From positions 3,257,001-3,321,000 of the forward strand of contig NZ_CP041637.1 of the NCBI RefSeq assembly GCF_007197735.1: a DNA stretch of 64,000 nt, given 5' to 3'. Positions 25,390-34,397 of this stretch are shown here, piece by piece. The position numbers and the translations under genes are program-made. Source of the stretch: Formosa sediminum. GTDB lineage: Bacteria; Bacteroidota; Bacteroidia; Flavobacteriales; Flavobacteriaceae. Position 1 is the first letter of the stretch. Every line of letters begins with the position of its first letter. Below the pieces are notes generated by a model. The model worked only from the letters and a program-made list of their open reading frames with translations. It was not told the DNA's origin and ran no database searches.

Positions 25390-26466
25390 ATGCCTAAAAA
25401 ACCAAGAACTAAGAAAAATAAACAAAAAACAGGTTTATCTCCTGGTACAATTGTATATACAGGACAAAAACAAACACAACAATTATATATTGAAGTGTTT
25501 AATTATAGTCCGTCTCATGTTCTTGAAAAAGAGCTTCCAAAAATTGAAGATGCATTTACGTTTAAATCCGATTCTACTGAAGAAGTAACATGGATAAACA
25601 TTAACGGTCTTAACCATACCTACGCCATAGAAAGCATTGGGCAACACTATAATATACATCCTTTAATTCTAGAAGATATTGCTAACATTTCTCAACGTCC
25701 TAAAATTGACGAATTTGAAGACTACTTATCCTTAAGTATGAAAATGTTGTATTACGATACAGAAAAAGGCTTAATTTCTGAACAAATAACCTTAATTCTT
25801 GGCCAAAATTACGTCTTAACATTTCAAGAATCTGAAGGCGATGTGTTTACCGGTTTACGAGACCGCATTAGATTGGGTAAAGGACGTCTAAGAACATTGG
25901 GATCTGATTATTTATTTTATGCATTAATAGATAACATAGTCGATCATTATTTTGTAGTTGTAGAATCTCTAGGCGATAAAATTGAAGACCTAGAAGACGA
26001 TCTTTTTAATGGTAATACTCAAGATAATATCTCTACACAAATTCAGGATTTAAAACGTGAAATTTTAAGAATTCGACGTGCTATTTTCCCTATGCGAGAC
26101 ATTATAAATCGAATAGAAAAAAGTGAACACAAATTAATAGATTCTAAAACGATACCTTTCTTTCAAGATGTATACGATCATACCATTCAAGTAAATGAAA
26201 ACACAGAAGTGTATCGCGAAATGGTTTGGGGATTAATGGATATGTACATGACAGGAATAAGCAATAAAATGAATGAAGTTATGAAAGTATTAACCATAAT
26301 TTCAACCATTTTTATTCCATTAACATTTATCGCAGGAATTTATGGGATGAACTTTGACAATATGCCAGAACTACATCACCCGTACAGCTATCCCATTTTA
26401 TTAGTAATCATGTTAATTATGTTTATTTTCATGATTATCTATTTTAAACGCAAAAAATGGCTTTAA
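25390..26466 (+). CDS. corA: CorA-type magnesium/cobalt transporter
   Basis: A 358-residue transporter. The large cytosolic N-terminal domain contains LILEDIANISQRPKIDEFEDYLSLSMKM and the long stalk helix (LYFALIDNIVDHY-like to VNENTEVYREMVWGLMDMYMTGISNKMNEVMK). Two C-terminal TM helices follow, the first ending in the signature YGMNFDNMPE (GMN selectivity motif), the second followed by a basic tail (FKRKKWL). It imports Mg2+ or Co2+. It follows the MscS-like gene closely. Confidence 0.95.
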   Translation: MPKKPRTKKNKQKTGLSPGTIVYTGQKQTQQLYIEVFNYSPSHVLEKELPKIEDAFTFKSDSTEEVTWININGLNHTYAIESIGQHYNIHPLILEDIANISQRPKIDEFEDYLSLSMKMLYYDTEKGLISEQITLILGQNYVLTFQESEGDVFTGLRDRIRLGKGRLRTLGSDYLFYALIDNIVDHYFVVVESLGDKIEDLEDDLFNGNTQDNISTQIQDLKREILRIRRAIFPMRDIINRIEKSEHKLIDSKTIPFFQDVYDHTIQVNENTEVYREMVWGLMDMYMTGISNKMNEVMKVLTIISTIFIPLTFIAGIYGMNFDNMPELHHPYSYPILLVIMLIMFIFMIIYFKRKKWL

Positions 26467-26570
26467 CATATAATTTTTATTTTTTCTGAAATTATTCTGA
26501 AGGATTTACGTCTAATTTAGAGTTAAAGTTAAAGAAACCTTAAAACACTCTAAAACCCAAGGCTACTTTC

Positions 26571-26578
26571 TATATTTG
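26571..26578 (+). promoter_or_regulatory. -7 box upstream of PIG-L gene
   Basis: TATATTTG is a perfect TAnnTTTG match, 29 bases upstream of the ATG at 26608. It probably drives the PIG-L, small peptide, symporter and dehydrogenase genes. No clear -33 element is seen. Confidence 0.5.
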
Positions 26579-26607
26579 AAATTAAAGCCTAATTCAAATT
26601 CGTCTTA

Positions 26608-29133
26608 ATGAAAAAAATTGTACGCTGTCTGCTCATTTTGTTATTAATAACTCCTGCTACTTTTGCACAACAACCTAAAAAACCTAATGCTTCAGAAATA
26701 CATCAGGCCATAAAAAAACTTAATTTTTTAGGCTCTGTTTTATATTTGGCTGCCCATCCAGACGATGAAAACACAAAAATGATTTCGTATATGGCCAACC
26801 ATGTAAAAGCCCGAACTGCTTACTTATCACTAACACGTGGAGATGGCGGACAAAATTTAATAGGTCCAGAAATTAGAGAACTTTTAGGTGTTATTCGTAC
26901 ACAAGAACTTTTAGCAGCCAGACGCACAGATGGTGGGGAACAATTTTTTACACGCGCTAACGATTTTGGCTATTCTAAACACCCAGACGAAACTTTAGCA
27001 ATTTGGGATAAAGACGAAGTGTTAAGCGATGTGGTTTTAGCCATAAGAAACTTTCAACCGGATATAATTATTAACAGATTCGATCATCGCTCACCGGGTA
27101 CTACTCATGGTCATCATACCAGTTCTGCAATGTTAAGTGTAGAAGCTTTCAACTTAACTAACAATGCTTCTAAATATCCAAAACAACTTAACACAACTTC
27201 AACTTGGCAACCTAAACGCATGTTTTTAAATACTTCTTGGAGATTTTACGGATCTCAAGAAAATTTTGATGCTGCAGACAAAAGTAAATTAATGGAAATA
27301 GATACAGGTGTCTATTTTCCGTCAAGCGGATTATCTAATACAGAAATTTCGGCTTTAAGTAGAAGTCAACATAAATCTCAAGGATTCGGTAATACAGGAA
27401 CACGAGGTTCTAGTCTAGAGTATTTAGAATTAATTAAAGGTGACATGCCTAAAGATCCCTCAAATATATTCGAAGGTATAGATACTACGTGGAATCGTGT
27501 TAAAGGCGGAAAAGCCATTGGAAAACTTTTAACCGAAGTAGAGAATGAATACGATTTTGAAAACCCCGCTGCTAGTATTCCAAAATTAGTTAAAGCCTAT
27601 ACTCTAATTCAGCAATTGGATAATACACACTGGAAAACACTTAAAACTGAAGACATAAAAAATGTTATTGCAGCATGTGCAGGTATATATTTAGAAACCG
27701 CTGCAACACATAATTGGGGTACCGCTAACGAAACCATAGATTTAAACATTGAAGTGATAAATAGAAGTGCTCATTCTATAATACTCCAAAGTTTAAAAAC
27801 TCCAAATGAAACAGTTATCACTAAAAATATAAACCTCACTAATAACACTAAATTTAATTTTAAAGCACAGTATAAAGTAGATAAATCTATAGCACTTACA
27901 ACACCGTATTGGTTAACCCAACCAAGTAGTTTAGGAATGTATACTGTTGAAAATAAAGCTTTAATCGGAAAACCTGAAACTCCAAGAAGTCAAAATATTA
28001 CATATAATTTAATTATAGAAAATACTGTAATTCCGTTTACTAAACCTATAATTTATAAAAGTAACGATCCAGTAAAAGGCGAACTTTATAAACCATTCGA
28101 GATTGTACCTATTGTGGCTTCACAACTTGTAGACCCTGTTTTAATTTTTGAAAACGACGCACCTAAACAAGTTGGTGTTCTTGTCACAGCGGGTAAAGAT
28201 AATATAGAAGGTTCTGTGAGTTTAAATGCACCAAAAGGATGGAGTATTTTACCTCAAGATCTACCCATTTCAATAGATCATAGAGGTGAAAGTAAAACTG
28301 TTTACTTTACAGTTACTCCTCCAAAACAACAGGATGAAGTTCAAATAACATCTACAGTTACTGTAAATCATAAACCATACAACAAAGCCTTAATAAAAAT
28401 TGAATACGATCATATTCCATTTCAAACTGTTGTTATGCCAAAACCTAGCAAATTTGTAAGGTTAAATATTATAAAAAAAGGAGAAAATATTGGGTATATT
28501 CAAGGTGCAGGAGATGTTGCACCTGAAAGTCTAAGACAAATAGGCTATCAAGTTGCTATTTTAAATCCAGAAGATATCACAACCTCTAATTTAAAACATT
28601 TTGATGCTATTGTAATTGGTATTAGAGCATATAATACTGTTGATGATTTAGCATATAAACAACATGTTTTATTTGAGTATGTTAAAGGCGGAGGAAATGT
28701 AATTGTACAATATAATACCAACCGTGGTTTAAAAGTAGATGCTCTAGCACCATATACTTTAGAGCTATCTAGAGACCGTGTTACAGACGAGCATGCTAAA
28801 GTAACGTTCTTAGATCCTAAGAATGAACTTTTAAATTACCCTAATAAAATTACGACTAAAGATTTTGAAGGCTGGACGCAAGAACGTGGTTTATATTTCC
28901 CTAATGTTTGGGGTAAAGAATTTACTCCTATTTTAGGAATGCATGATAAAAATGAAACCGAAACTAAAGGAAGTTTACTTGTGGCTAAATATGGAAAAGG
29001 ACACTATATATACACAGGATTAAGTTTTTTTAGAGAATTTCCTGCAGGTGTTTCTGGTGCATATAGATTATTCGCCAACATGCTTTCTATTGGAAAAAAA
29101 GATATTAAAACAGAACCTAAATTAGCCGATTAA
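26608..29133 (+). CDS. secreted PIG-L (LmbE) deacetylase with C-terminal glutaminase-like domain
   Basis: An 841-residue exported protein (signal peptide MKKIVRCLLILLLITPATFAQ). Residues about 35-300 are a PIG-L domain: YLAAHPDDENTKMISY has the zinc-binding AHPDDE, and the segment FDHRSPGTTHGHHTSS holds the third ligand. The middle resembles extracellular beta-sandwich (NEW3-like) domains, and the last 230 residues (VRLNIIKKGENIGYIQGAGDVAPESLRQIGYQ and following) look like a class I glutaminase/ThuA-type fold. It probably deacetylates an N-acetylated sugar outside the cytosol. It is followed after 1 base by a small peptide gene and then a symporter, so it starts an operon. Confidence 0.85.
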   Translation: MKKIVRCLLILLLITPATFAQQPKKPNASEIHQAIKKLNFLGSVLYLAAHPDDENTKMISYMANHVKARTAYLSLTRGDGGQNLIGPEIRELLGVIRTQELLAARRTDGGEQFFTRANDFGYSKHPDETLAIWDKDEVLSDVVLAIRNFQPDIIINRFDHRSPGTTHGHHTSSAMLSVEAFNLTNNASKYPKQLNTTSTWQPKRMFLNTSWRFYGSQENFDAADKSKLMEIDTGVYFPSSGLSNTEISALSRSQHKSQGFGNTGTRGSSLEYLELIKGDMPKDPSNIFEGIDTTWNRVKGGKAIGKLLTEVENEYDFENPAASIPKLVKAYTLIQQLDNTHWKTLKTEDIKNVIAACAGIYLETAATHNWGTANETIDLNIEVINRSAHSIILQSLKTPNETVITKNINLTNNTKFNFKAQYKVDKSIALTTPYWLTQPSSLGMYTVENKALIGKPETPRSQNITYNLIIENTVIPFTKPIIYKSNDPVKGELYKPFEIVPIVASQLVDPVLIFENDAPKQVGVLVTAGKDNIEGSVSLNAPKGWSILPQDLPISIDHRGESKTVYFTVTPPKQQDEVQITSTVTVNHKPYNKALIKIEYDHIPFQTVVMPKPSKFVRLNIIKKGENIGYIQGAGDVAPESLRQIGYQVAILNPEDITTSNLKHFDAIVIGIRAYNTVDDLAYKQHVLFEYVKGGGNVIVQYNTNRGLKVDALAPYTLELSRDRVTDEHAKVTFLDPKNELLNYPNKITTKDFEGWTQERGLYFPNVWGKEFTPILGMHDKNETETKGSLLVAKYGKGHYIYTGLSFFREFPAGVSGAYRLFANMLSIGKKDIKTEPKLAD

Positions 29134-29134
29134 A

Positions 29135-29245
29135 ATGCAAGAAAACGAACCTGTAAAACAAACTTGGAAACGCTCGTATACTTGGGTATTAATTGCCAAT
29201 GCGGTGTATATTGTTATCTTTTATTTAATTATGAAATCCTTTTAA
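29135..29245 (+). CDS. 36-residue single-pass membrane peptide before SSS symporter
   Basis: The ATG at 29135 comes 1 base after the PIG-L stop, and its TAA at 29243-29245 is 1 base before the symporter ATG. The peptide begins MQENEPVKQTWKRSYTW, followed by one strongly hydrophobic helix (VLIANAVYIVIFYLIM) and KSF. The tight spacing on both sides and the clean charged-then-hydrophobic design argue for a real gene. Small membrane partners encoded just before SSS symporters are known elsewhere (YjcH before ActP, YhdT before PanF); this would be a much shorter case. The role as symporter subunit is inference. Confidence 0.7.
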   Translation: MQENEPVKQTWKRSYTWVLIANAVYIVIFYLIMKSF

Positions 29246-29246
29246 T

Positions 29247-30941
29247 ATGGAAAGTTTAGACTGGATTATATTAATAGGGACGCTACTTGCCATAGTAGGT
29301 TACGGTACTTGGAAAACAACCGGAAGCCAAAATGTACAAGACTACATTAGGGGAGGAAATCAAGCACAATGGTGGACAATTGGTTTATCGGTAATGGCAA
29401 CACAAGCCAGTGCAATAACATTTTTATCTACGCCAGGTCAAGCCTTTAATGATGGTATGGGGTTTGTACAATTCTATTTTGGCTTACCCATAGCCATGAT
29501 TATTATCTGCATGGTTTTTATTCCGTTATATCATCGTTTAAAAGTGTATACGGCATACGAGTTTTTAGAAAATAGATTCGATTTAAAAACAAGAAGTTTA
29601 ACTGCTGGATTATTTTTAGTACAACGTGGTTTGGCTGCTGGTATTACCATCTACGCCCCTGCTATTATTTTATCGGCTGTATTAGGCTGGTCTTTAAATC
29701 AGTTAAACATTATTATAGGTGTACTGGTAATTATTTACACCGTTTCTGGTGGTACAAAAGCTGTAAGTGTAACTCAAAAACACCAAATGGCTGTAATTTT
29801 TACGGGGATGTTTATTGCGTTCTTTCTCATTTTAAGTTATCTCCCAGATAATATTAATTTCTCTAACGCCTTAGATATTGCTGCTGTAAACAATAAAATG
29901 AACATTCTAGACTTCTCTTTCGATTTTGAAAATCGCTATACATTTTGGAGTGGAATTATTGGAGGAACCTTTTTAATGCTCTCCTATTTTGGAACAGACC
30001 AAAGTCAGGTGCAACGCTATTTATCAGGTAAATCACTTCGCGAAATGCAATTAGGTTTAATCTTTAATGGTCTTTTAAAAGTGCCTATGCAATTTTTTAT
30101 TTTGCTTGTAGGCGTTATGGTTTTTGTCTTCTACCAATTTAACCAAGCACCAATACACTTTAATCCACATGCACAAGATGTTGTTGCAGCTTCATCGTTT
30201 TCAGATGAATTTAAAACTTTAGAAAACGAACAACATGAGCTTTTTGAAAATAAGAAAACATTATTAAACACTTATGTTACCACGCCTAGTGAGGATTTAA
30301 AACAAGAAATTTCTAAACTTAATACCTTAGAAAAAACCAATAGAGATCAAGCCAAAATAATTTTAGAACAAGCCGCAAACGAACACCAAACTAAAATTGA
30401 AACTAACGATAAAGACTACGTGTTCATTCACTTTATTTTAAATAATTTACCACGCGGATTAATTGGCTTACTTTTAGCGGTTATTTTAAGTGCAGCAATG
30501 TCTAGTACTGCTAGCGAATTAAATGCATTAGCATCTACCACAAGTATAGATATTTATAAACGTAGCTTAGCACCAGATAAAGACGATATGCATTATGTTA
30601 AAGCGACCAAGTGGTTTACTTTAGCATGGGGAATTTTAGCTATTTTCATAGCGTGTTTTGCATCTTTATTCGATAATCTTATTCAATTAGTAAACATAAT
30701 AGGGTCTGTGTTTTATGGTAATGTTTTAGGTATTTTCTTATTGGCATTCTTTTTTAAACACGTAAAAGCAAATGCAGTATTTACGGCTGCAATTATAACT
30801 CAAGCCATTGTAATTTATGGCTGGTATTTTGATTGGATGCCATATTTGTGGCTTAATCTTTTTGGCTGTACTTTAGTTATTATGATCGCATTATGTATTC
30901 AACTTTTTATACCAAAACAAAATGTCATTACAACAGAATAA
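29247..30941 (+). CDS. sodium:solute symporter, SSS family
   Basis: A 564-residue transporter with about 13-14 TM segments. Typical SSS blocks: DYIRGGNQAQWWTIGLSVMATQASAITFLSTPGQAF near the N-terminus, VYTAYEFLENRF, GGTKAVSVTQKHQM, GTDQSQVQRYLSGKS and LLLAVILSAAMSSTASELNALASTTSIDIYKR. A long charged loop (about residues 305-385) is inserted between two TM segments, as in several Bacteroidota members. Its substrate is probably a sugar or sugar derivative, inferred from the deacetylase and dehydrogenase neighbours. It overlaps the dehydrogenase gene by 20 bases. Confidence 0.92.
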   Translation: MESLDWIILIGTLLAIVGYGTWKTTGSQNVQDYIRGGNQAQWWTIGLSVMATQASAITFLSTPGQAFNDGMGFVQFYFGLPIAMIIICMVFIPLYHRLKVYTAYEFLENRFDLKTRSLTAGLFLVQRGLAAGITIYAPAIILSAVLGWSLNQLNIIIGVLVIIYTVSGGTKAVSVTQKHQMAVIFTGMFIAFFLILSYLPDNINFSNALDIAAVNNKMNILDFSFDFENRYTFWSGIIGGTFLMLSYFGTDQSQVQRYLSGKSLREMQLGLIFNGLLKVPMQFFILLVGVMVFVFYQFNQAPIHFNPHAQDVVAASSFSDEFKTLENEQHELFENKKTLLNTYVTTPSEDLKQEISKLNTLEKTNRDQAKIILEQAANEHQTKIETNDKDYVFIHFILNNLPRGLIGLLLAVILSAAMSSTASELNALASTTSIDIYKRSLAPDKDDMHYVKATKWFTLAWGILAIFIACFASLFDNLIQLVNIIGSVFYGNVLGIFLLAFFFKHVKANAVFTAAIITQAIVIYGWYFDWMPYLWLNLFGCTLVIMIALCIQLFIPKQNVITTE

Positions 30942-31905
30942 AACCATACGATGGGGAATTATTGGACTTGGCAATATTGCTCACAAATTCGCTAAAGATT
31001 TATTAACTATTAAAGATGCTAAACTACAAGCCGTTGCTTCACGATCTGCAGATAAAGCAAATGCTTTTGCAAACACTTATAATGCGGTGAATGCGTACAG
31101 TAGCTATGAAGATTTAGTTAATGATCCAGATGTAGATGCTGTTTATATAGCCACACCACATAGTTTTCACAAATCTCATACTTTATTATGCTTAACGCAT
31201 GACAAAGCCGTTTTATGTGAAAAACCTTTTGCCATGAATTTAGAAGAGGTAAAAGAAATGATTGCTCTGGCAAAAGAAAAGAAAGTATTGTTAATGGAAG
31301 CATTATGGACTTATTTTTTACCACATTACCAATATACTTTAGAGCTCTTAAAAAACGAAAACTACGGAAAATTATTAAAGGTTGAAGCTGACTTTGGTTT
31401 TTCAAGACCATTTAATGAATCTTCAAGATTATTTGATAAGGCTGTTGGAGGAGGAAGTTTATTAGATATTGGTATATACCCTATTTTCGCAACCTTATCA
31501 ACATTAGGAGAACCCGACCATATTGAAGCGAGTTGTACATCATTTAATAATGGAGCTGATTCGTCTTGTAATATGCATTTTAAATACAATACAACTACAG
31601 AAGCTATTTTAAAAAGTACTTTAGTTGAAGACACACCTACTACTTGTGTGTTTACATGCGAAGAAGCTGTAATCACTTTAAACAGACAATTTCACACGCC
31701 AACCACTGTTACTATTTCTCAAAATGGAAAGGAACACACGTTAGATTATACGGGAGACACTATTGGTTATAATTTTGAAATACTTCATTTTAATCAATTA
31801 CTAAGAGAAGGCAAAACAGAAAGCGATATAATGACTTTTGATTTTAGTTTAAAACTCATAAAAACCTTAGATAAAGTTAGATCTTTAATTCAGCTTAACT
31901 ATTAA
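30922..31905 (+). CDS. Gfo/Idh/MocA family oxidoreductase
   Basis: A 327-residue cytosolic NAD(P)-dependent dehydrogenase. The N-terminal Rossmann fold has WGIIGLGNIAHKFAKDL (GxGxxA type), VASRSADKA, VDAVYIATPHSFH and the family motif LCEKPFAMN (EKP with the catalytic Lys). The C-terminal alpha/beta domain has GGGSLLDIGIYPIFAT, with the Asp-Ile-Gly-x-Tyr/His element of the active site. It should oxidise or reduce a sugar or inositol-type compound. It overlaps the symporter gene by 20 bases and is followed by a strong terminator, so it ends the operon. Confidence 0.9.
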   Translation: MSLQQNKTIRWGIIGLGNIAHKFAKDLLTIKDAKLQAVASRSADKANAFANTYNAVNAYSSYEDLVNDPDVDAVYIATPHSFHKSHTLLCLTHDKAVLCEKPFAMNLEEVKEMIALAKEKKVLLMEALWTYFLPHYQYTLELLKNENYGKLLKVEADFGFSRPFNESSRLFDKAVGGGSLLDIGIYPIFATLSTLGEPDHIEASCTSFNNGADSSCNMHFKYNTTTEAILKSTLVEDTPTTCVFTCEEAVITLNRQFHTPTTVTISQNGKEHTLDYTGDTIGYNFEILHFNQLLREGKTESDIMTFDFSLKLIKTLDKVRSLIQLNY

Positions 31906-31911
31906 AAACAT

Positions 31912-31951
31912 AAAATGAGGCTATAAACCTAAGTTCATAGCCTCATTTTTT
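31912..31951. terminator. bidirectional terminator after dehydrogenase gene
   Basis: AAAATGAGGCTAT (31912-31924) pairs with ATAGCCTCATTTT (31937-31949), followed by T. It lies between the convergent dehydrogenase and DUF2911 genes and serves both. Confidence 0.88.
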
Positions 31952-31968
31952 ATATTAAACACACCATA

Positions 31969-32814
31969 TTAAAGCGCTCCCCATTCTTTTAAAGACTCGG
32001 TATTCATTTTTATATAGTCTTTATTCCCTGCAACTTTTGCGGCTTCTAAAGATTGCTTAGCAGCTATTATAGCACCTTCCTGATCTCCAGATTTAGCATA
32101 AATTAATGCCTTTTTACGTAATTGAAAGAAGGCTGGCTTTTCTGTCATACTAAGTGCTTTATCAATCCAAAGTTTAGCCTGATTTATATCTTTACCAGAC
32201 TCGTAATAATAGACTGCAGAAGCATAATAATCTGCTGCTGAAGTACCACTCATAGCACGTTCAATATCTTTAGTAACAATTTCATCTGTAGGAACATTTA
32301 TCTTAAAAGATGCAAATCGTTCTCCCCAAGAGAAACGCATTACAGCAGAATCGTTAGTTAAATCTGAAAATAATATTGTAAATGTTTCAACTTTTACTGG
32401 ATTAGGATACACCTCTGTTTTTGTGGTTAATGCCACTTTACTTTCATCCCATGTTTTTGGCAATCCCCAATTATCTGAATCGGTATAAAAAATAACATCC
32501 CATGCAACTTTATCAGGTTTAGTATATATAGCATATGTTCCTGCTTTTAAAGATTTTCCTCCAATAATCACATCATCAGAAAAAGTAATTTTAGTATTTG
32601 CATTGGCTCCTGTTCTCCATAATTCGCCATAAGGTAAAAGGTAACCGTAAAGATGACGCCCACGTAAACTTGGTCTAGAATACTCTACAGTAATATTAGT
32701 TAAACCAACTGTTTGTTCTATTTTACTAAACGGACTTGGTTGTGGTGTTTTTACTTGTGCTTGAAGGCTAAATGTAAATATTAAACTCATTACGCCTAAC
32801 ATTAAGTGTTTCAT
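31969..32814 (-). CDS. DUF2911 secreted protein with TPR-like C-terminus
   Basis: A 281-residue exported protein (signal peptide MKHLMLGVMSLIFTFSLQAQ). The DUF2911 domain covers about residues 25-180: SPFSKIEQTVGLTNITVEYSRPSLRGRHLYG, LLPYGELWRTGANANTKITFSDDV and LKAGTYAIYTKPD are its hallmarks. The last 80 residues (AKLWIDKALSMTEKPAFFQLRKKALIYAKSGDQEGAIIAAKQSLEAAK) look like helical TPR-type repeats. The family is widespread in Bacteroidota and has no established function; it is probably periplasmic. It is a single-gene transcript. Confidence 0.87.
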   Translation of the reverse strand: MKHLMLGVMSLIFTFSLQAQVKTPQPSPFSKIEQTVGLTNITVEYSRPSLRGRHLYGYLLPYGELWRTGANANTKITFSDDVIIGGKSLKAGTYAIYTKPDKVAWDVIFYTDSDNWGLPKTWDESKVALTTKTEVYPNPVKVETFTILFSDLTNDSAVMRFSWGERFASFKINVPTDEIVTKDIERAMSGTSAADYYASAVYYYESGKDINQAKLWIDKALSMTEKPAFFQLRKKALIYAKSGDQEGAIIAAKQSLEAAKVAGNKDYIKMNTESLKEWGAL

Positions 32815-33048
32815 GATTTTGTTTATTTTTAGTTGAAAAGTAAAATTACATATTCATAATACGTTTAATTGTTAACAAAACCTTAAATAGCCTGTTTTTA
32901 AAAAAAGAACTAAAATATATTTCTATTAATTTTTTTTAAAAACAGATCATTTATACTTATTTTTTAATTACATTTAAACCTAATAATCAACCGATTAACA
33001 TTCTTCCCTAGCTCCTAATTAATAGGTTTTCATTAAAACCTAAATAGA

Positions 33049-33342
33049 ATGTTGTTTGCTAAATTTACAGATTTACATATTAGTTTAAAATGCTTACTGT
33101 GTTTAGGTATACTATGTTCTTGCTATGTATTAGTGCTTTTGCTCGCATTATATTTTCCGGAAATTGAGTCTGCTGTTCCACCCCTTCTATTTACCACATT
33201 TAAACCCACAGAATTGTATATTTTATATTTCATGATAACATGTATTAATCTTGTTCTCATACTTTCTGTTTTTAAACGTCAGAATAGATTATGCTCATGG
33301 GGATCTGTTTTTAAATTTTATAAAATATCTAATCACTCTTAA
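33049..33342 (+). CDS. small two-TM hypothetical membrane protein
   Basis: An ATG opens a 97-residue frame with two hydrophobic segments (about residues 14-35 and 53-72), a charged C-terminal tail and five Cys residues. No family is recognised. It ends 11 bases before the DUF4412 gene on the same strand, which would suit an operon, but the composition is not clearly coding, and chance cannot be excluded in this AT-rich stretch. Confidence 0.4.
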   Translation: MLFAKFTDLHISLKCLLCLGILCSCYVLVLLLALYFPEIESAVPPLLFTTFKPTELYILYFMITCINLVLILSVFKRQNRLCSWGSVFKFYKISNHS

Positions 33343-33353
33343 AACATTATACT

Positions 33354-34223
33354 ATGAAACTAAAACACCTCACAATTATATTGCTATTCCTGTTCTCAGG
33401 AACTCAATTACAAGCTCAGTTTTTAAAAAAATTGAAAAATAAATTACAACAAGCTACCGAAGATGTTATAATAGATAAAGCTTCACAAAAAGCAGAACAA
33501 AGCTTAGGCAAACACTTAGATAGCATTTTAGGAATAGATGGAGAGTATAACTTTAACGGCGGTAATTTTGGACAGTTTTCTTTAGCTAATGACTCCATAT
33601 TACCAGATACCTATACTTTTGAATGGAAATATATTTTACGTATTGAGAGTCCTAAAGAAGATCCTATGGATATTACATACTATTTAAAACCAGAAGAAAA
33701 ATATTTTGCAATGCAACCAACTTTAGACCAAGTAAACCAAAGTGACAACGTATTTATTGTAATGGATATTGAACGAAATGCTAATGCTATTTTTATGACA
33801 AATAAGAATAAAAAAACAGGCATGGTAATGCACTCAAATCTTAATATGGATAATATTGAATCTGATACTTATTTAGAAACAGATTATACATTTACAGAAA
33901 TAGATGATAAAATTATTAATGGTAAAGTCTGTAAAGGTTTTAAAATAGAAAACGATGATTCTATAATGATTATGTATAACGATATGGATGCACCTGTAAG
34001 CTTTTCAAGTATTTTTGGAATTAACACAAAAAATGTTCCGAATGGATTTAATCCAAAATGGTTAGATCAAGCAGAAAACAGCTTAGTTATGGAGGTTATT
34101 TACACAGATAAATCTAACACTAAATCTACAACCATGCGTTGCATGAGTTTACATGAACACAATTTTCAAATAAAAAAACAAGACTACGATTTTACATCAA
34201 TTGCAAATTTTTCTAAAAACTAA
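33354..34223 (+). CDS. secreted DUF4412-like protein
   Basis: A 289-residue exported protein with signal peptide MKLKHLTIILLFLFSGTQLQAQ. Directly after it comes an amphipathic, Lys- and Gln-rich helix (FLKKLKNKLQQATEDVIIDKASQKAEQ) that is usual in Bacteroidota proteins of this type. The following domain (YTFEWKYILRIES to the C-terminus) is predicted beta-rich and carries the pattern of DUF4412: MQPTLDQ, MTNKNKKTGMVM, INGKVCKGFKIE. The function is unknown; it is probably periplasmic or outer-membrane associated. A strong terminator follows at 34283. Confidence 0.75.
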   Translation: MKLKHLTIILLFLFSGTQLQAQFLKKLKNKLQQATEDVIIDKASQKAEQSLGKHLDSILGIDGEYNFNGGNFGQFSLANDSILPDTYTFEWKYILRIESPKEDPMDITYYLKPEEKYFAMQPTLDQVNQSDNVFIVMDIERNANAIFMTNKNKKTGMVMHSNLNMDNIESDTYLETDYTFTEIDDKIINGKVCKGFKIENDDSIMIMYNDMDAPVSFSSIFGINTKNVPNGFNPKWLDQAENSLVMEVIYTDKSNTKSTTMRCMSLHEHNFQIKKQDYDFTSIANFSKN

Positions 34224-34282
34224 ATCTTAAAAATATAGACTACTAAAAACCAACACCTTAACCAGCCATTAAAATCCTAAAT

Positions 34283-34319
34283 AAAAGCATTTTTGATCTT
34301 TTTTTCAAAAATGCTTTTT
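34283..34319 (+). terminator. intrinsic terminator after DUF4412-like gene
   Basis: AAAAGCATTTTTGA (34283-34296) pairs with TCAAAAATGCTTTT (34305-34318), followed by T and G. It lies 60 bases after the stop at 34223. Confidence 0.85.
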
Positions 34320-34397
34320 GCTTAAAACCGCTTAATTAAAAATTCTTATTAAAGGCAGTCTTTTTTATCTTAACTTGTAAATAATAAAAACAAATTC

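Noticed and set aside
31118-31676. Two minus-strand frames inside the Gfo/Idh/MocA gene
   Set aside because: They are antisense shadows of a well-conserved dehydrogenase.
33251-33442. Plus-strand frame between the two-TM protein and the DUF4412-like gene
   Set aside because: It overlaps the signal peptide of the DUF4412-like gene in another frame and has no domain; it is a shadow.
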